Assembly: GCA_022484595.1 (NCBI GenBank)
Contig: JAKVLB010000002.1
Span: forward strand, 137,635 to 201,634
Reading direction: 5' to 3'
DNA: 64,000 nt
From: Mageeibacillus sp.
Lineage (GTDB): Bacteria; Bacillota; Clostridia; Saccharofermentanales; Saccharofermentanaceae
The position numbers were made by a program, and so were the translations under genes. Each line of letters begins with the position of its first letter. Position 1 is the first letter of the stretch. The notes beneath the pieces were generated by a model. The model ran no database searches. It was not told the origin of the DNA and was given only the letters and a program-made list of their open reading frames with translations. Below, one piece after another: positions 8,329 to 18,317 of this stretch.

Positions 8329-10356
8329 ATGGTAACAACTGACAAATTACTTTTCGGTGCCGCCTATTACCCTGAATATATGCCATATGAACGTATGGAT
8401 ACAGATTTCTCCCTTATGCGTGACGCGGGAATGAATGTAATCAGGATCGGTGAATCGACATGGTCAACATGGGAGCCTGAAGATGGCGCCTTTGACTTTT
8501 CGCTCCTTGTCAGAACAATTGAGAAGGCTTCAGATTACGGGCTTCAGGTGATAATCGGAACACCGACATATGCTCCGCCCTCCTGGCTCTGCGATAAATG
8601 CCCGGATATACTGGCAGTAACGAAGGACGGCAGGTGTCTTTACGGACACAGGCAGCTTTCCGACATTACAAGCCCTGATTATCTGCGCTACAGTGAGAGA
8701 ATTATCCGCAAAATGATGGAAGTGTGCAGAGAGCACGATAACATCATAGGGTATCAGCTGGACAATGAGACCCGCTCGGGCGACGGAATGAGCGAGACAA
8801 ATCAGGCGCGTTTTGTCGCACGGATGAAAGGTAAATATAACGGTGACATCAGCAGCTTTAATCATGAATTCGGACTGGCTTACTGGAGTAATTCAATATC
8901 TTCATGGGACTGTTTCCCGGATCTTCGGGGAACAGTCAACGGAAGCCTGCGTGCGGCCTACAAAGCCTATCTTCGCGATCTTGTGACGGAATTTCTCGCA
9001 TGGCAGGCCAAAATAGTACGGGAATACACCAGACCGGGACAGTTTATAACACACAATTTTGATTTTTCCTGGAAGGAATACTCTTTCGGAATCCAGCCTC
9101 TCGTAAATCAGAAAGATGCAGCAGCTGCACTTGACGTTGCCGGATGCGACATCTATCACTTGTCTCAGAACGACTCCGACGGTGCCATGATAGCTTTCGG
9201 AGGTTCAGTTGCGAGATCTCTCAAAAAAGAAAATTACTATGTTCTTGAAACCCAGGCACAGGGGCGCACAGGCTGGACTCCTTTTCCGGGGCAACTTCGC
9301 CTTGACGCATACTCTCACCTGTCTTCCGGAGCTGATATGCTCGAATACTGGGGATGGCACTCAATTCATAATTCCTTTGAATCATACTGGAAAGGAATAC
9401 TCAGCCATGATCTGCTGCCCAATGATACATACAAAGAGCTGTCGGACTGGCACCATGAATTTGCAGGGGCAGAGTCACATCTTACGGGACTTAAGAAAAT
9501 ATGCAATGCAGCGATACTCGCAGACAACAGAAGTCTGACAGGAATTGATGAATTTCCGCTTGACGATTCAGACACAGCAAGTCCTGATTACAACACGATA
9601 CTACGCAGTTTCCATGACGCCTCATATCGCAGAAACATTGAGACCGACATTGTATATTCAGATGATGACTGGGCAGGTTACGGCATGCTCATCGTTCCTG
9701 CCCTGTACAGTGCTGACAAAACGGTAATAAAGCGTCTTCGTGATTATGTTCAGAATGGCGGACACCTCGTTATGAGTTTCAGAAGCTTAATGTCTGACAG
9801 TGAACTTAAGATTTTCAGTGAACCGCTCCCATGCGGTCTCACGGATGTATTCGGAATGACATACGACCGATTCACCGTCCCTGATGACAGCTGCTTCATT
9901 ACTCTTTCAGGGGAAAAAGAACGCTGTATCAGCTATATTGAACTGTTGAGGCCTGATGACTGTGATGTCATCGCCTCCTACGATGAACCGGCATGGAACA
10001 GATATGCATGCATAACCACAAAATGTTTCGGTAAAGGACGCGCAACTTACATCGGGGCAAACCTTGAGCCTGAGGCTCTCGAGAATGTTCTTGAACAATG
10101 CGCAGCTGCATCCGGAATCAGGCCTTCGCACTACCGCTTTCCTATTATTACAAAGACCGGAGTAAACCGCCTTGGGCGAATCATCACCTATGTGTTCAAC
10201 TACTCGTCAGAATCGCGGGAATACACTGTAAGCTGTGAGTGCTCTTCACTAATAAACGGCAATGTTACGGTCAGGCAGGGGGATATCATAAAAATAGAAC
10301 CCTGGAATCTTGTGATACTTGAACAAAACGGCCTGAATAACCCAAAAGACGGATAA
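8329..10356 (+). CDS. ganA: Beta-galactosidase, GH42
   Basis: A 675-residue GH42 enzyme, the usual length for the family. It opens with LLFGAAYYPEYMP, the first strand of the barrel. The acid/base is the glutamate in YQLDNETRSG near residue 145 and the nucleophile the glutamate in YYVLETQAQGRTGW near residue 307. A glutamine-amidotransferase-like trimerisation domain and a beta domain follow. No signal peptide, so it acts in the cytoplasm and releases galactose from imported galacto-oligosaccharides. The ATG at 8329 has TGGAGGTG upstream; a longer open frame (from 8059) runs back through the regulator's 5' end and is not used. It is divergent from the regulator gene. Confidence 0.95.
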   Translation: MVTTDKLLFGAAYYPEYMPYERMDTDFSLMRDAGMNVIRIGESTWSTWEPEDGAFDFSLLVRTIEKASDYGLQVIIGTPTYAPPSWLCDKCPDILAVTKDGRCLYGHRQLSDITSPDYLRYSERIIRKMMEVCREHDNIIGYQLDNETRSGDGMSETNQARFVARMKGKYNGDISSFNHEFGLAYWSNSISSWDCFPDLRGTVNGSLRAAYKAYLRDLVTEFLAWQAKIVREYTRPGQFITHNFDFSWKEYSFGIQPLVNQKDAAAALDVAGCDIYHLSQNDSDGAMIAFGGSVARSLKKENYYVLETQAQGRTGWTPFPGQLRLDAYSHLSSGADMLEYWGWHSIHNSFESYWKGILSHDLLPNDTYKELSDWHHEFAGAESHLTGLKKICNAAILADNRSLTGIDEFPLDDSDTASPDYNTILRSFHDASYRRNIETDIVYSDDDWAGYGMLIVPALYSADKTVIKRLRDYVQNGGHLVMSFRSLMSDSELKIFSEPLPCGLTDVFGMTYDRFTVPDDSCFITLSGEKERCISYIELLRPDDCDVIASYDEPAWNRYACITTKCFGKGRATYIGANLEPEALENVLEQCAAASGIRPSHYRFPIITKTGVNRLGRIITYVFNYSSESREYTVSCECSSLINGNVTVRQGDIIKIEPWNLVILEQNGLNNPKDG

Positions 10357-10428
10357 ACCTGTATCCGGGCAGATCTGACGTCATATCAGGTTCCCGTTCT
10401 TTACATCAGACAAACCCTGTGCTATATT

Positions 10429-10454
10429 TTGCGCAAGCGGTTGCATAGTATAAT
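10429..10454 (+). promoter_or_regulatory. LacI-type operator and -10 element before galK
   Basis: TTGCGCAAGCGGTTGCAT (10429-10446) is the fourth operator copy. TATAAT follows at 10449-10454, so the operator covers the -35 region and spacer. The galKT arm therefore has its own repressible promoter. Confidence 0.7.
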
Positions 10455-10479
10455 TTCAATTGTTTCAGGAGGACAAGCA

Positions 10480-11757
10480 ATGACAATTCAGACAGTTATG
10501 GATATTATCAGAAATGGCGACCTTGATGAGAAACTCTGCGACATATATGTTGACCGGTCACGTATAGAAGGAGAGAAAACCAGATATTTGAAGGTTCTGC
10601 AGACTTTCAAAGATATATACGGCGACGGAGAGTGCGAGATATACAGCGCACCGGGAAGAACGGAAGTCGGCGGAAATCACACGGATCACCAGAACGGCGA
10701 GGTTCTTGCGGCGGCAATCAATAATGATGCAATTGCTGTCGTTCGCAGAACTGATGACAATATCATCGACATAAAGTCCGGAAGCTTTCCCCGCAGCATT
10801 ATTCAGACCTCAGAAATCAATAAAATAATGTCTGAAGAAGGCACTACTTGCGCTCTGATAAGAGGTGTTGCAGCAGGAGTCTGTCGCGAAGGATACAGAA
10901 TAGGCGGTCTTAAAGCATATGTGGACAGCGAGGTGCTGATTGGTGCCGGACTGTCCTCTTCCGCTGCTTTCGAGTCACTGTTGGGAACTGTTTTTTCCTT
11001 TATCTATAACGGTGCCGGAATTGATGCTGTTACTGTCGCGAAAATCGGACAGTATGCGGAGAACGTTTACTTCGGTAAGCCATGCGGTCTTCTTGACCAG
11101 ATGGCATGTTCTGTCGGAAATCTTGTACATATTGATTTTGAGAATCCTGCGTCTCCGTTTGTTGAGAAAATCGATTTTGATCTTGATTCACATAGATACA
11201 GCCTTGTGATTACCGACACAAAAGGTTCTCACTCTGATCTGACTGACGAGTATGCTGCTGTTCCGGCGGAGATGTGTGCCGCCGCGAGAGTTTTCGGCAA
11301 AGAGCACCTCAGGGAAGTATCAGAGAAAGAACTTATCGACGGAATCAACAAGGTCCGGAATGCTGCCGGAGACCGTGCGGCATTGAGGGCTATTCACTTT
11401 ATGCGCGAGAACAAACGCGTGCAGTTGGAAGTCGCGGCCCTGAAAAACGATGACATCGAATCATTTCTGCAGGCAGTGACATCCTCGGGAAACTCAAGCT
11501 TCAAGTATCTGCAAAATGTATACAGCAGCAGGGACACTGCACACCAGAACGTGTCACTGGCGCTTGCATTAAGTGAGGCAGTAATCGGTAACGCAGGGGC
11601 ATGCAGAGTTCACGGCGGAGGTTTTGCCGGTACTATTCAGGCATTTGTTCATAATGACACTCTTCCCGCGTACAGACGCGCTATGGATAACGTCTTCGGC
11701 AAAAACTCGGCGGCAGTTTTGAAATTCCGCAAATACGGCGGAATCAAGGTGATTTGA
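10480..11757 (+). CDS. galK: Galactokinase
   Basis: A 425-residue GHMP-family kinase that phosphorylates galactose to galactose 1-phosphate. The galactokinase signature is at GRTEVGGNHTDHQNGE (about residues 65-80), the ATP-binding GHMP motif at GAGLSSSAAFESLL (about 155-168), and the C-terminal GGGFAG motif near 385. An internal start at 10480 is chosen because AGGAGG lies 6 nt upstream; the open frame reaches further back into the operator. It follows the GH42 gene by 123 nt and has its own operator and -10 element. The stop codon is 10 nt before galT. Confidence 0.95.
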   Translation: MTIQTVMDIIRNGDLDEKLCDIYVDRSRIEGEKTRYLKVLQTFKDIYGDGECEIYSAPGRTEVGGNHTDHQNGEVLAAAINNDAIAVVRRTDDNIIDIKSGSFPRSIIQTSEINKIMSEEGTTCALIRGVAAGVCREGYRIGGLKAYVDSEVLIGAGLSSSAAFESLLGTVFSFIYNGAGIDAVTVAKIGQYAENVYFGKPCGLLDQMACSVGNLVHIDFENPASPFVEKIDFDLDSHRYSLVITDTKGSHSDLTDEYAAVPAEMCAAARVFGKEHLREVSEKELIDGINKVRNAAGDRAALRAIHFMRENKRVQLEVAALKNDDIESFLQAVTSSGNSSFKYLQNVYSSRDTAHQNVSLALALSEAVIGNAGACRVHGGGFAGTIQAFVHNDTLPAYRRAMDNVFGKNSAAVLKFRKYGGIKVI

Positions 11758-11767
11758 GGTACTATTT

Positions 11768-13261
11768 ATGATCGGCAATCTGATTGATGAACTTGTAAGA
11801 TACGGAATTAAATCCGGAATAACCGACGAAGAAGACAGGATTTACTCGACCAACACTTTGCTGGCGATACTCGGCGTGTCTGACTTTGAACTTGAGCAGG
11901 GCGGCAGCATTCCGGAATCGCGCAGCCTGTCTTCAATTCTGGAGGACATAACAGATTACGCAATCAGCAGCGGCATAACCGAGGATACTTCCGCGTCGAG
12001 AGACCTGTTCGATACTAAGCTTATGGGAGCACTCACGCCTCCGCCGTCTGTTGTCCGCGCTGAATTCGCTGCAAAGATGCGCATATCGCCGAAACTTGCA
12101 ACAGATTGGTACTACTCGTTCTCGCAGGCTACAAACTATATACGTACAGACCGCATCGCCCGTGATGTCAGATGGAAAGCCGATACGGATTACGGAGATA
12201 TTGATATTACAATCAATCTGTCGAAACCTGAGAAGGATCCGCGAGACATCGCAAGAGCCGGACAGACAAAATCCTCCGGATATCCTGCCTGTCTCCTGTG
12301 CAAAGAGAACGAGGGATATGCCGGAACTCTTTGTCATCCTGCAAGGCAGAATCATCGTGTAATACCGATCAGACTCGGCGGAGAAGAGTATTTTCTGCAG
12401 TATTCTCCGTATGTATACTACAACGAGCACTGCATCATCTTCAATTCAAAACATACACCGATGCTTATAGACCGCCGGACATTCGATAAACTTTTAGACT
12501 TTGTATGCCTGTTCCCGCATTACACCGCAGGCTCAAATGCTGATCTTCCGATAGTCGGGGGATCAATTCTATCGCACGATCATTTCCAGGGAGGGTGCTA
12601 CGAATTTGCCATGGCGAGAGCGCCTTTTGAGAAGATGATTGTTTTCGACGGCTTCGAAAACGTCACGGCAGGAATCGTCAGGTGGCCACTGTCAGTTATC
12701 AGGCTGCAGGGTACGGACCGTGCGGAGATTTCCGGGCTGTCGGACAAAATTCTCAACGCCTGGCGCGGCTATACCGACGAGGAATCGTTCATTCTGGTAG
12801 AAACCGACGGAATCCGACACAATACCATCACCCCGATTGCAAGACGGCGAAACGGGCTGTACGAGATGGATCTTGTTCTGCGAAACAACATCACTACGGA
12901 AGAATGCCCGCTCGGCTACTATCATCCGCATCCGGAGTATCATCACATCAAGAAGGAAAATATCGGGCTTATTGAAGTGATGGGACTTGCCGTACTTCCC
13001 GCCCGCCTCAAGACCGAAATGCAGCAGCTGTCGGCTGCAATACTCGCCGGAAAAGACATAAGATCAATTCCGGAAATTGCAAAGCACGCAGATTGGGCAG
13101 AGAAATTTCTTCCGGGGTATGAAGTTCGTGAAGACAATATCGACAGCATACTAAAAAAAGAAATCGGCATAGTTTTCGCGCACGTCCTGGAATGTTCAGG
13201 CGTTTACAAATGTACAACTGAGGGACGCGCGGGCTTTATGAGATTTATAGAAAGCGTCTGA
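11768..13261 (+). CDS. galT: Galactose-1-phosphate uridylyltransferase, Firmicute (class 2) type
   Basis: A 497-residue protein of the larger GalT class found in Gram-positive bacteria. It exchanges UMP between UDP-glucose and galactose 1-phosphate in the Leloir pathway. The histidine triad-like active site is visible as ILSHDHFQGG near residue 275, and a CxxC pair (CLLCKENEG) lies near 177. The ribosome site TGAGGT overlaps the galK stop, so the two genes are co-translated. No galE is present, so UDP-galactose epimerisation must be encoded elsewhere. Confidence 0.95.
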   Translation: MIGNLIDELVRYGIKSGITDEEDRIYSTNTLLAILGVSDFELEQGGSIPESRSLSSILEDITDYAISSGITEDTSASRDLFDTKLMGALTPPPSVVRAEFAAKMRISPKLATDWYYSFSQATNYIRTDRIARDVRWKADTDYGDIDITINLSKPEKDPRDIARAGQTKSSGYPACLLCKENEGYAGTLCHPARQNHRVIPIRLGGEEYFLQYSPYVYYNEHCIIFNSKHTPMLIDRRTFDKLLDFVCLFPHYTAGSNADLPIVGGSILSHDHFQGGCYEFAMARAPFEKMIVFDGFENVTAGIVRWPLSVIRLQGTDRAEISGLSDKILNAWRGYTDEESFILVETDGIRHNTITPIARRRNGLYEMDLVLRNNITTEECPLGYYHPHPEYHHIKKENIGLIEVMGLAVLPARLKTEMQQLSAAILAGKDIRSIPEIAKHADWAEKFLPGYEVREDNIDSILKKEIGIVFAHVLECSGVYKCTTEGRAGFMRFIESV

Positions 13262-13325
13262 GTGCCTATGCCGGCAGATGTGGTAAACTTACCGCGTATA
13301 AAAATGTACGCGGAGGCTTTAATTT

Positions 13326-13628
13326 ATGAATCTGTTCGTTCAGTTTACCGAGATAGCAATGCTGGTGTTGTTCGGTCTTTCATGGCCTTTCAATATAGCC
13401 AAATCCTACAAATCACGCACAACAAAAGGCAAGAGCCTTATCTTTGAAATCTGTGTGATAATCGGTTATCTCTTCGGAGTATGCGGCAAGTTTGTAACAT
13501 TCGTAACAACCGGAGTTTTTGCTTACTCAATCTGGTTCTATTTTGCAGATATAGCGATGGTATTGATTGATATCGCACTCTACATAAGAAACCTGAAGTT
13601 CGACAGGGAATCAGAAGTCAAGCTCTGA
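13326..13628 (+). CDS. Small integral membrane protein, PQ-loop/SemiSWEET-like
   Basis: A 100-residue hydrophobic protein with three predicted TM helices. The stretch WPFNIAKSYKSRTTKGKS after the first helix resembles the PQ-loop repeat of SemiSWEET-type transporters, though the PQ dipeptide itself is replaced by PF. It lies 64 nt after galT on the same strand and has a GGAGG site. A 7-bp hairpin (13292-13298 with 13307-13313) touches that site and might affect its translation. Function unknown. Its end overlaps the convergent gpsA gene by 18 bp. Confidence 0.7.
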   Translation: MNLFVQFTEIAMLVLFGLSWPFNIAKSYKSRTTKGKSLIFEICVIIGYLFGVCGKFVTFVTTGVFAYSIWFYFADIAMVLIDIALYIRNLKFDRESEVKL

Positions 13629-14618
13629 TTTACGCTCACCTGTCATCAAAGACCGGGCGACAGACTCCGCAGAATACCCGTTGTTGACAATGTCATTGAC
13701 AGCAGCAATTACAGGCATATCAACGCCATATTTTGAAGAGAGCGCAAGTGCCGCCGGAATCGCATTGATGCCTTCGACGACCATGCCTACATTCTTTACT
13801 GCTTCTTCGGCAGACATACCGCCTCCGATCAGCTGTCCGCAGCGGTTATTGCGGCTGTGAACACTCATGGCGGTTACAATCAGATCTCCGAGGCCTGTGA
13901 GTCCCGAGAAAGTCTCGTCAAGGCAGCCCATCTCAGTTCCGAGATGTCTCATTTCAACAAGCCCTCTTGTAATCAGCGCCGCTTTGGCGTTGTCACCATA
14001 ACCAAGGCCAACACATATGCCGGCTGCAAGCGCCACAATGTTCTTTAAGGCTCCGCAGATCTCAACTCCCCTGATGTCAGTATTTGTATAGACACGCATA
14101 AATCTGTTCATGAAGAGATCCTGCAATTGTTCAGCCACAGCGATATCCTCACTTGCCGCGACAATGCATGTAGGAAGGTCGCGCGCGACTTCTTCGGCAT
14201 GCGTGGGACCCGACAGCACTGAATAGCGCAGATTCGGGTGTGAAGCCTGAACCTCATCCCTGATCACATCTATCAGAGTCATAAGCGTCTCCTGCTCGAT
14301 GCCCTTGGACACGTTGATGATGAGCTGACCGTCAGACATAAATCCGCACGCAGCAGAAGCTGTCTTTCTTATATACGGCGACGGAACCGCAAACATTATC
14401 GCGTCCATGCCGGTGCATGCCTCAGCTATATCCTTTGTAAATACTATTGTATCCGGTACCTTCATGTAGGTCATGTTCGGATTGCATCTGAATTTGTTAT
14501 AGTAATCTATCTCCTCCGGCAGCGCCGACCACACAGTCACCTTGCTGCCGTTGTCCGCCAGAACCTTCGCGAGAGCAATTCCCCATGTACCTGCACCAAG
14601 AACCCCGATATCAGCCAT
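13611..14618 (-). CDS. gpsA: NAD(P)H-dependent glycerol-3-phosphate dehydrogenase
   Basis: A 335-residue GpsA, reducing dihydroxyacetone phosphate to sn-glycerol 3-phosphate for phospholipid synthesis. The N-terminal Rossmann motif is IGVLGAGTWGIALA, the substrate-binding region includes VSKGIE (about residue 104) and GPTHAEEV (about 137), and the catalytic lysine is in GALKNIVALAAG (about 190). It lies 6 nt after the end of the upstream membrane-protein gene on the same strand and overlaps the convergent small membrane gene by 18 bp. Confidence 0.95.
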   Translation of the reverse strand: MADIGVLGAGTWGIALAKVLADNGSKVTVWSALPEEIDYYNKFRCNPNMTYMKVPDTIVFTKDIAEACTGMDAIMFAVPSPYIRKTASAACGFMSDGQLIINVSKGIEQETLMTLIDVIRDEVQASHPNLRYSVLSGPTHAEEVARDLPTCIVAASEDIAVAEQLQDLFMNRFMRVYTNTDIRGVEICGALKNIVALAAGICVGLGYGDNAKAALITRGLVEMRHLGTEMGCLDETFSGLTGLGDLIVTAMSVHSRNNRCGQLIGGGMSAEEAVKNVGMVVEGINAIPAALALSSKYGVDMPVIAAVNDIVNNGYSAESVARSLMTGERKSELDF

Positions 14619-14624
14619 AATACG

Positions 14625-17537
14625 TCACCATTTCCATTCTTCAAAAAATCTCTTGTTTCTGCCGTCTTTATTGTGTCTCTTGCCCCACTCGTTCACAGCC
14701 GCAAAAGTAATAAGTATAACTCCGGCGATGAACAGGTATATAACCCACGCAATACTCTCCCAGAATGTCACGGAAAGATAAACTGCTATCCCCAGGATAG
14801 AACTTACACCGAGGATAAACCACGTTTTCGCTTTCCTTACAAACGAGTATATGAATATAACGATTGCGAAAAAACCGACAATAATCAGATCCAGTATCTC
14901 ACCTGTATCAAGTGCTGAGACACTCTCTGCCGTCATAGCTATTGCGACCGACACAAACCAGAGTATTCTCATCATCTTCTCAGACGCGGGTCTGAAAAGA
15001 TATCTGATTATAATAACATCTGCAAGAATTGAAGCAATATAAATTTCAAGACTGACGGAATCCTCATACCTGACAAAGCCCTGCTCAATCAATCCGATTG
15101 TAGCCAATACCAGCGCAACACTGTAAAGGTAAGCCGTTCTGATTTTTACGCGCTGTGACAGATTAATGACGGCTGCAGAGATAATAAACAGCGGCACCAT
15201 CGGATTATATGGTGCGGGCGATACTCCTGTCAGCATAAACAGCGGCAGAAACGCGAGATAATCCACACCTTCCTTTGAAAAGACCTTCTTTCTGTATATA
15301 ATGCGTCCGATCGTAGGAAGGAACAGCGCAAAAGCGAAGATTATCATATCCGGAAGGAATCTGTCCCCGTCCATATAACCGGATAGAGATTCACTCGCAA
15401 AGAACTGTATCCCGCCTTCCAGTATAAGAATCGGAACTACAGTCATAAATCTCGAACCGCAGAAATAAACAGCAGCAATGCCCGCCGTGGCAAGAATAAG
15501 TTCCGGAACAAAGCCGGTGCAATCGTATATACAAAAAATGAGCCAGATGCAGAGACATATGCTGAGTATCCACTTAAGAGGGTTCTTGTACGGCCTTAAC
15601 CGTTCCGTCAGAGCACCTGCCGCCTTAAGCGCTGCAAGCGAGATGACAAATACAAGAAACATCATACCTGCAGAAACAGGTAAAAGGACAGAGTGCGGTG
15701 AATTCCGGTAATCCGTGAACAGAAGATTGACAGGGCTGTCGTCAGACATAAGCCTTATTCTTGATACCCGGTCAAGGCTATAAGCGATAAAAGCGATTGA
15801 ATTGAGCGCACCGGTAAGAGCCAAAATAAAAGCCACCGAGACATGCTCTCCGTCTGATCTGAGCCGCATTGACAAAGCTGCTGCAAGAAGAATCAGAAAA
15901 GAATTCAAAACAATAATGACCGCATCCGCTCCGTCTGTAATAAAGAAAATAACAATGCCCGGAACAAGCGATTGAAAAAGCATAACGGCAGTGACAACAC
16001 GCAGCCTGACCGCCTCTGCAAACTTCACACCCGCAAGCCTGAGAACAAGCAGAATTGCGGCGGATATCAGAACAGGCAGCATATAAATAACCGAATAAGA
16101 ACTGTCGCTGACTCTGCCGCTTGCTATCAGTGCAATAGCTGAAGCCGCCTGAAACATAAGCGAAGCAATTATGAGTTCTGCCGTCGAAGGAGCTTCGCGC
16201 TTCTCTGTGAGTGCCGCAGACACTTCAAGTGCAACAAAGACAAGCATTGCGATGCTCGCAGCAAACCGGAACTGCGTCGATGCGGTAAACATACAGCAAA
16301 AGCCTGTAAGCGGAAGCAGAATACCGGACACAGGTGTCCTCATGCGGCTTAAATGATAGAATGCAAACAGTGCGGCGACAGTCAGTCCAGCGAAAACAAA
16401 AACATAATCTGAATCCGCCGAATCTGCTGCCCGGGCAACGCTGACAACCAGTGAAAGTGTGAGAAACGGTGTCAGATATCTGAGCCATGAACGGCTCTTT
16501 GTAAAGCAGAGAATTGAAACAGCGGCAAATGACATTGCCGTTCCGACGATTTCCGCCGCTCCCGCATCCCCGTAAGTGAATCCGAACAGCCCGGCAAACG
16601 CTGCAATATAGGTAATAATCTCGCTGTATACACTTTGAAACCCGGAGCGAAGTACACCCGGAAAACATCTCGCAATCTGCATTACAAGCGCAAACAGTGC
16701 GATTGCGATAAAGGCGCCTTCAAGTGCCGCGCCGTCTCCGTCTATTGAAAGTCCTGACTGGGCACCTGTGAAAATTACAGTCCAAGTAAGTCCAAAGTAC
16801 AGTATTCCCTGGTAAGTCTTCGATTTGTATATCTTTCGACCGACGAATCCGGTAACCATGAACAGCGCGCTCGCTATGGCACATATACAGAAACCGTTGC
16901 CGGAATCAAACGACAGACTTCCGACAAGATTCAACGCACCAAGCCCGATAATCAGAACAGGTGTCAGAAAACTTCCCAGCACATAGAACGCAAAACCAGT
17001 CTGACTCAGCTTGAGTAGATGGCCGGACACATATGACAGTGCGAAAACAGAGACCACAGCAACCACCAATGTGATAATTCTTCCTGCATCGCTCAGAAAA
17101 TTCCATGACGCCGACAGAAAAACTGCGCCGACTATTGTAAGAAGCAGTACCCCGACACCGAAGGAAACATTGATACTGCTGATTTTGTGCTCTTTTTTTC
17201 CTGCTTTGCCAGATTTATCGTTTCTGGTATATACCGGCAATGAAGATCTGTTGATGCTTTTATTCTGATAATCGCCGGGCGTCTCTGCAGATGCCGGCTG
17301 TGAAGGCTTTGAGGAAGTATTGCATTCTGTTCTGTCCGGAGCCGTTTCTTCTCCGCTGCTGCGGCAAACCACTTCCGCAGGTCTGGCAGCTTCGATTGCA
17401 GCCAGCTTGTTTCTGAGTTTCTTTACCTCAGAACACTTGCATATAAACAAAACCAGGAAGCAGATAAACGGAACGAACCAGATTGAACCGAAAATTACCG
17501 CCAGTATTAATGTGACTGTTGCGCTTCCATCCATCAT
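14625..17537 (-). CDS. Large polytopic membrane protein (DUF2157/SCO7613-like)
   Basis: A 970-residue protein with one N-terminal TM segment, a coiled-coil start (LRNKLAAIEAARPAEV), a low-complexity linker of S, T and P to about residue 125, and then over twenty hydrophobic segments to the C-terminus. The segment beginning NVSFGVGVLLLTIVGAVFLS is typical of the DUF2157-like or SCO7613-type membrane proteins, whose function is not known. No catalytic motif is visible. The gene is immediately upstream of gpsA and probably co-transcribed. The ribosome site is weak, so the start may be the second ATG (17534). Confidence 0.7.
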   Translation of the reverse strand: MMDGSATVTLILAVIFGSIWFVPFICFLVLFICKCSEVKKLRNKLAAIEAARPAEVVCRSSGEETAPDRTECNTSSKPSQPASAETPGDYQNKSINRSSLPVYTRNDKSGKAGKKEHKISSINVSFGVGVLLLTIVGAVFLSASWNFLSDAGRIITLVVAVVSVFALSYVSGHLLKLSQTGFAFYVLGSFLTPVLIIGLGALNLVGSLSFDSGNGFCICAIASALFMVTGFVGRKIYKSKTYQGILYFGLTWTVIFTGAQSGLSIDGDGAALEGAFIAIALFALVMQIARCFPGVLRSGFQSVYSEIITYIAAFAGLFGFTYGDAGAAEIVGTAMSFAAVSILCFTKSRSWLRYLTPFLTLSLVVSVARAADSADSDYVFVFAGLTVAALFAFYHLSRMRTPVSGILLPLTGFCCMFTASTQFRFAASIAMLVFVALEVSAALTEKREAPSTAELIIASLMFQAASAIALIASGRVSDSSYSVIYMLPVLISAAILLVLRLAGVKFAEAVRLRVVTAVMLFQSLVPGIVIFFITDGADAVIIVLNSFLILLAAALSMRLRSDGEHVSVAFILALTGALNSIAFIAYSLDRVSRIRLMSDDSPVNLLFTDYRNSPHSVLLPVSAGMMFLVFVISLAALKAAGALTERLRPYKNPLKWILSICLCIWLIFCIYDCTGFVPELILATAGIAAVYFCGSRFMTVVPILILEGGIQFFASESLSGYMDGDRFLPDMIIFAFALFLPTIGRIIYRKKVFSKEGVDYLAFLPLFMLTGVSPAPYNPMVPLFIISAAVINLSQRVKIRTAYLYSVALVLATIGLIEQGFVRYEDSVSLEIYIASILADVIIIRYLFRPASEKMMRILWFVSVAIAMTAESVSALDTGEILDLIIVGFFAIVIFIYSFVRKAKTWFILGVSSILGIAVYLSVTFWESIAWVIYLFIAGVILITFAAVNEWGKRHNKDGRNKRFFEEWKW

Positions 17538-17637
17538 AAAGTCAGTACAATACTCCCCAATTGTGTAATCAGTCTTCCGGCGTCAATTCTACTTTATCAG
17601 TATATCATAGTTACGTGAGCTGCACCTACAGTATGTA

Positions 17638-17667
17638 TTGACTAACAAACATTTATGCTGATACAAT
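17638..17667 (+). promoter_or_regulatory. Promoter of the mntP operon
   Basis: TTGACT (17638-17643), 18-bp spacer, TACAAT (17662-17667), 36 nt before the mntP start. No yybP-ykoY manganese riboswitch consensus is seen on this strand. Confidence 0.6.
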
Positions 17668-17703
17668 CCGTTTGTTTTGTGAAACTTCTTCGGAGGATGA
17701 ATT

Positions 17704-18300
17704 ATGTTTGGTATTCAGCTTATAATAAATTCAGTTCTGCTCGGTATCGGACTCGCGATGGATGCTTTCTCTGTATCAATCGCAAACGGAATTGCAGATC
17801 CCGCTATGCGTAAACGCAGGATTATGCTCATAGCAGGAACATTTGCCGCTTTTCAGTTTGTCATGCCGCTCGGTGGCTGGGTATGTGTCCATTTTGTTGC
17901 GAAGCAGTTCACTATGGTTCAGCCGGCAATCCCGTACATCGCATTTGTCCTGCTGCTGCTCATAGGCGGAAATATGGTGCACGAGGGTTTCGCAAAGAGC
18001 AACCATGAAGAACCGGATAACAATAAGAGCGGTAACAGACTTAAACTGTCGACACTGTTTATTCAGGGAGTAGCAACTTCAATCGACGCTCTGTCTGTGG
18101 GCTTTGCAATTGAAGAGTATCGTGCGGTTCAGGCGATCTTCTCATCGCTCATCATCGGCGTTGTCACGTTGGCAATCTGTCTTGCCGGACTGCTCTTCGG
18201 GAGGAAAATCGGAGCAAAATTCGCATCGCGCGCAACAATAGTTGGTGGCATAATACTAATATTGATCGGTGCTGAAATACTGATTAAAAGTTTCTTATAA
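17704..18300 (+). CDS. mntP: Manganese efflux pump MntP
   Basis: A 198-residue membrane protein with six TM helices made of two homologous halves, each opening with an aspartate-containing motif: AMDAFSVSIANG near residue 19 and ATSIDALSVGFAI near residue 124. These acidic residues are the conserved Mn(II) path in MntP/YebN. A hydrophilic loop with N, D and K residues separates the halves. GGAGG lies 8 nt before the start. A DJ-1-type gene follows after 17 nt, so a shared stress-response transcript is plausible. Confidence 0.92.
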   Translation: MFGIQLIINSVLLGIGLAMDAFSVSIANGIADPAMRKRRIMLIAGTFAAFQFVMPLGGWVCVHFVAKQFTMVQPAIPYIAFVLLLLIGGNMVHEGFAKSNHEEPDNNKSGNRLKLSTLFIQGVATSIDALSVGFAIEEYRAVQAIFSSLIIGVVTLAICLAGLLFGRKIGAKFASRATIVGGIILILIGAEILIKSFL

Positions 18301-18317
18301 TCCGGAGGACATGGTTT

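Noticed and set aside
17552-17559. GGGGAGTA on the minus strand, like the start of a yybP-ykoY manganese riboswitch, next to mntP
   Set aside because: It is on the strand of the 970-residue membrane protein gene, only a few bases before its start, and the rest of the riboswitch consensus is missing. mntP is on the other strand.
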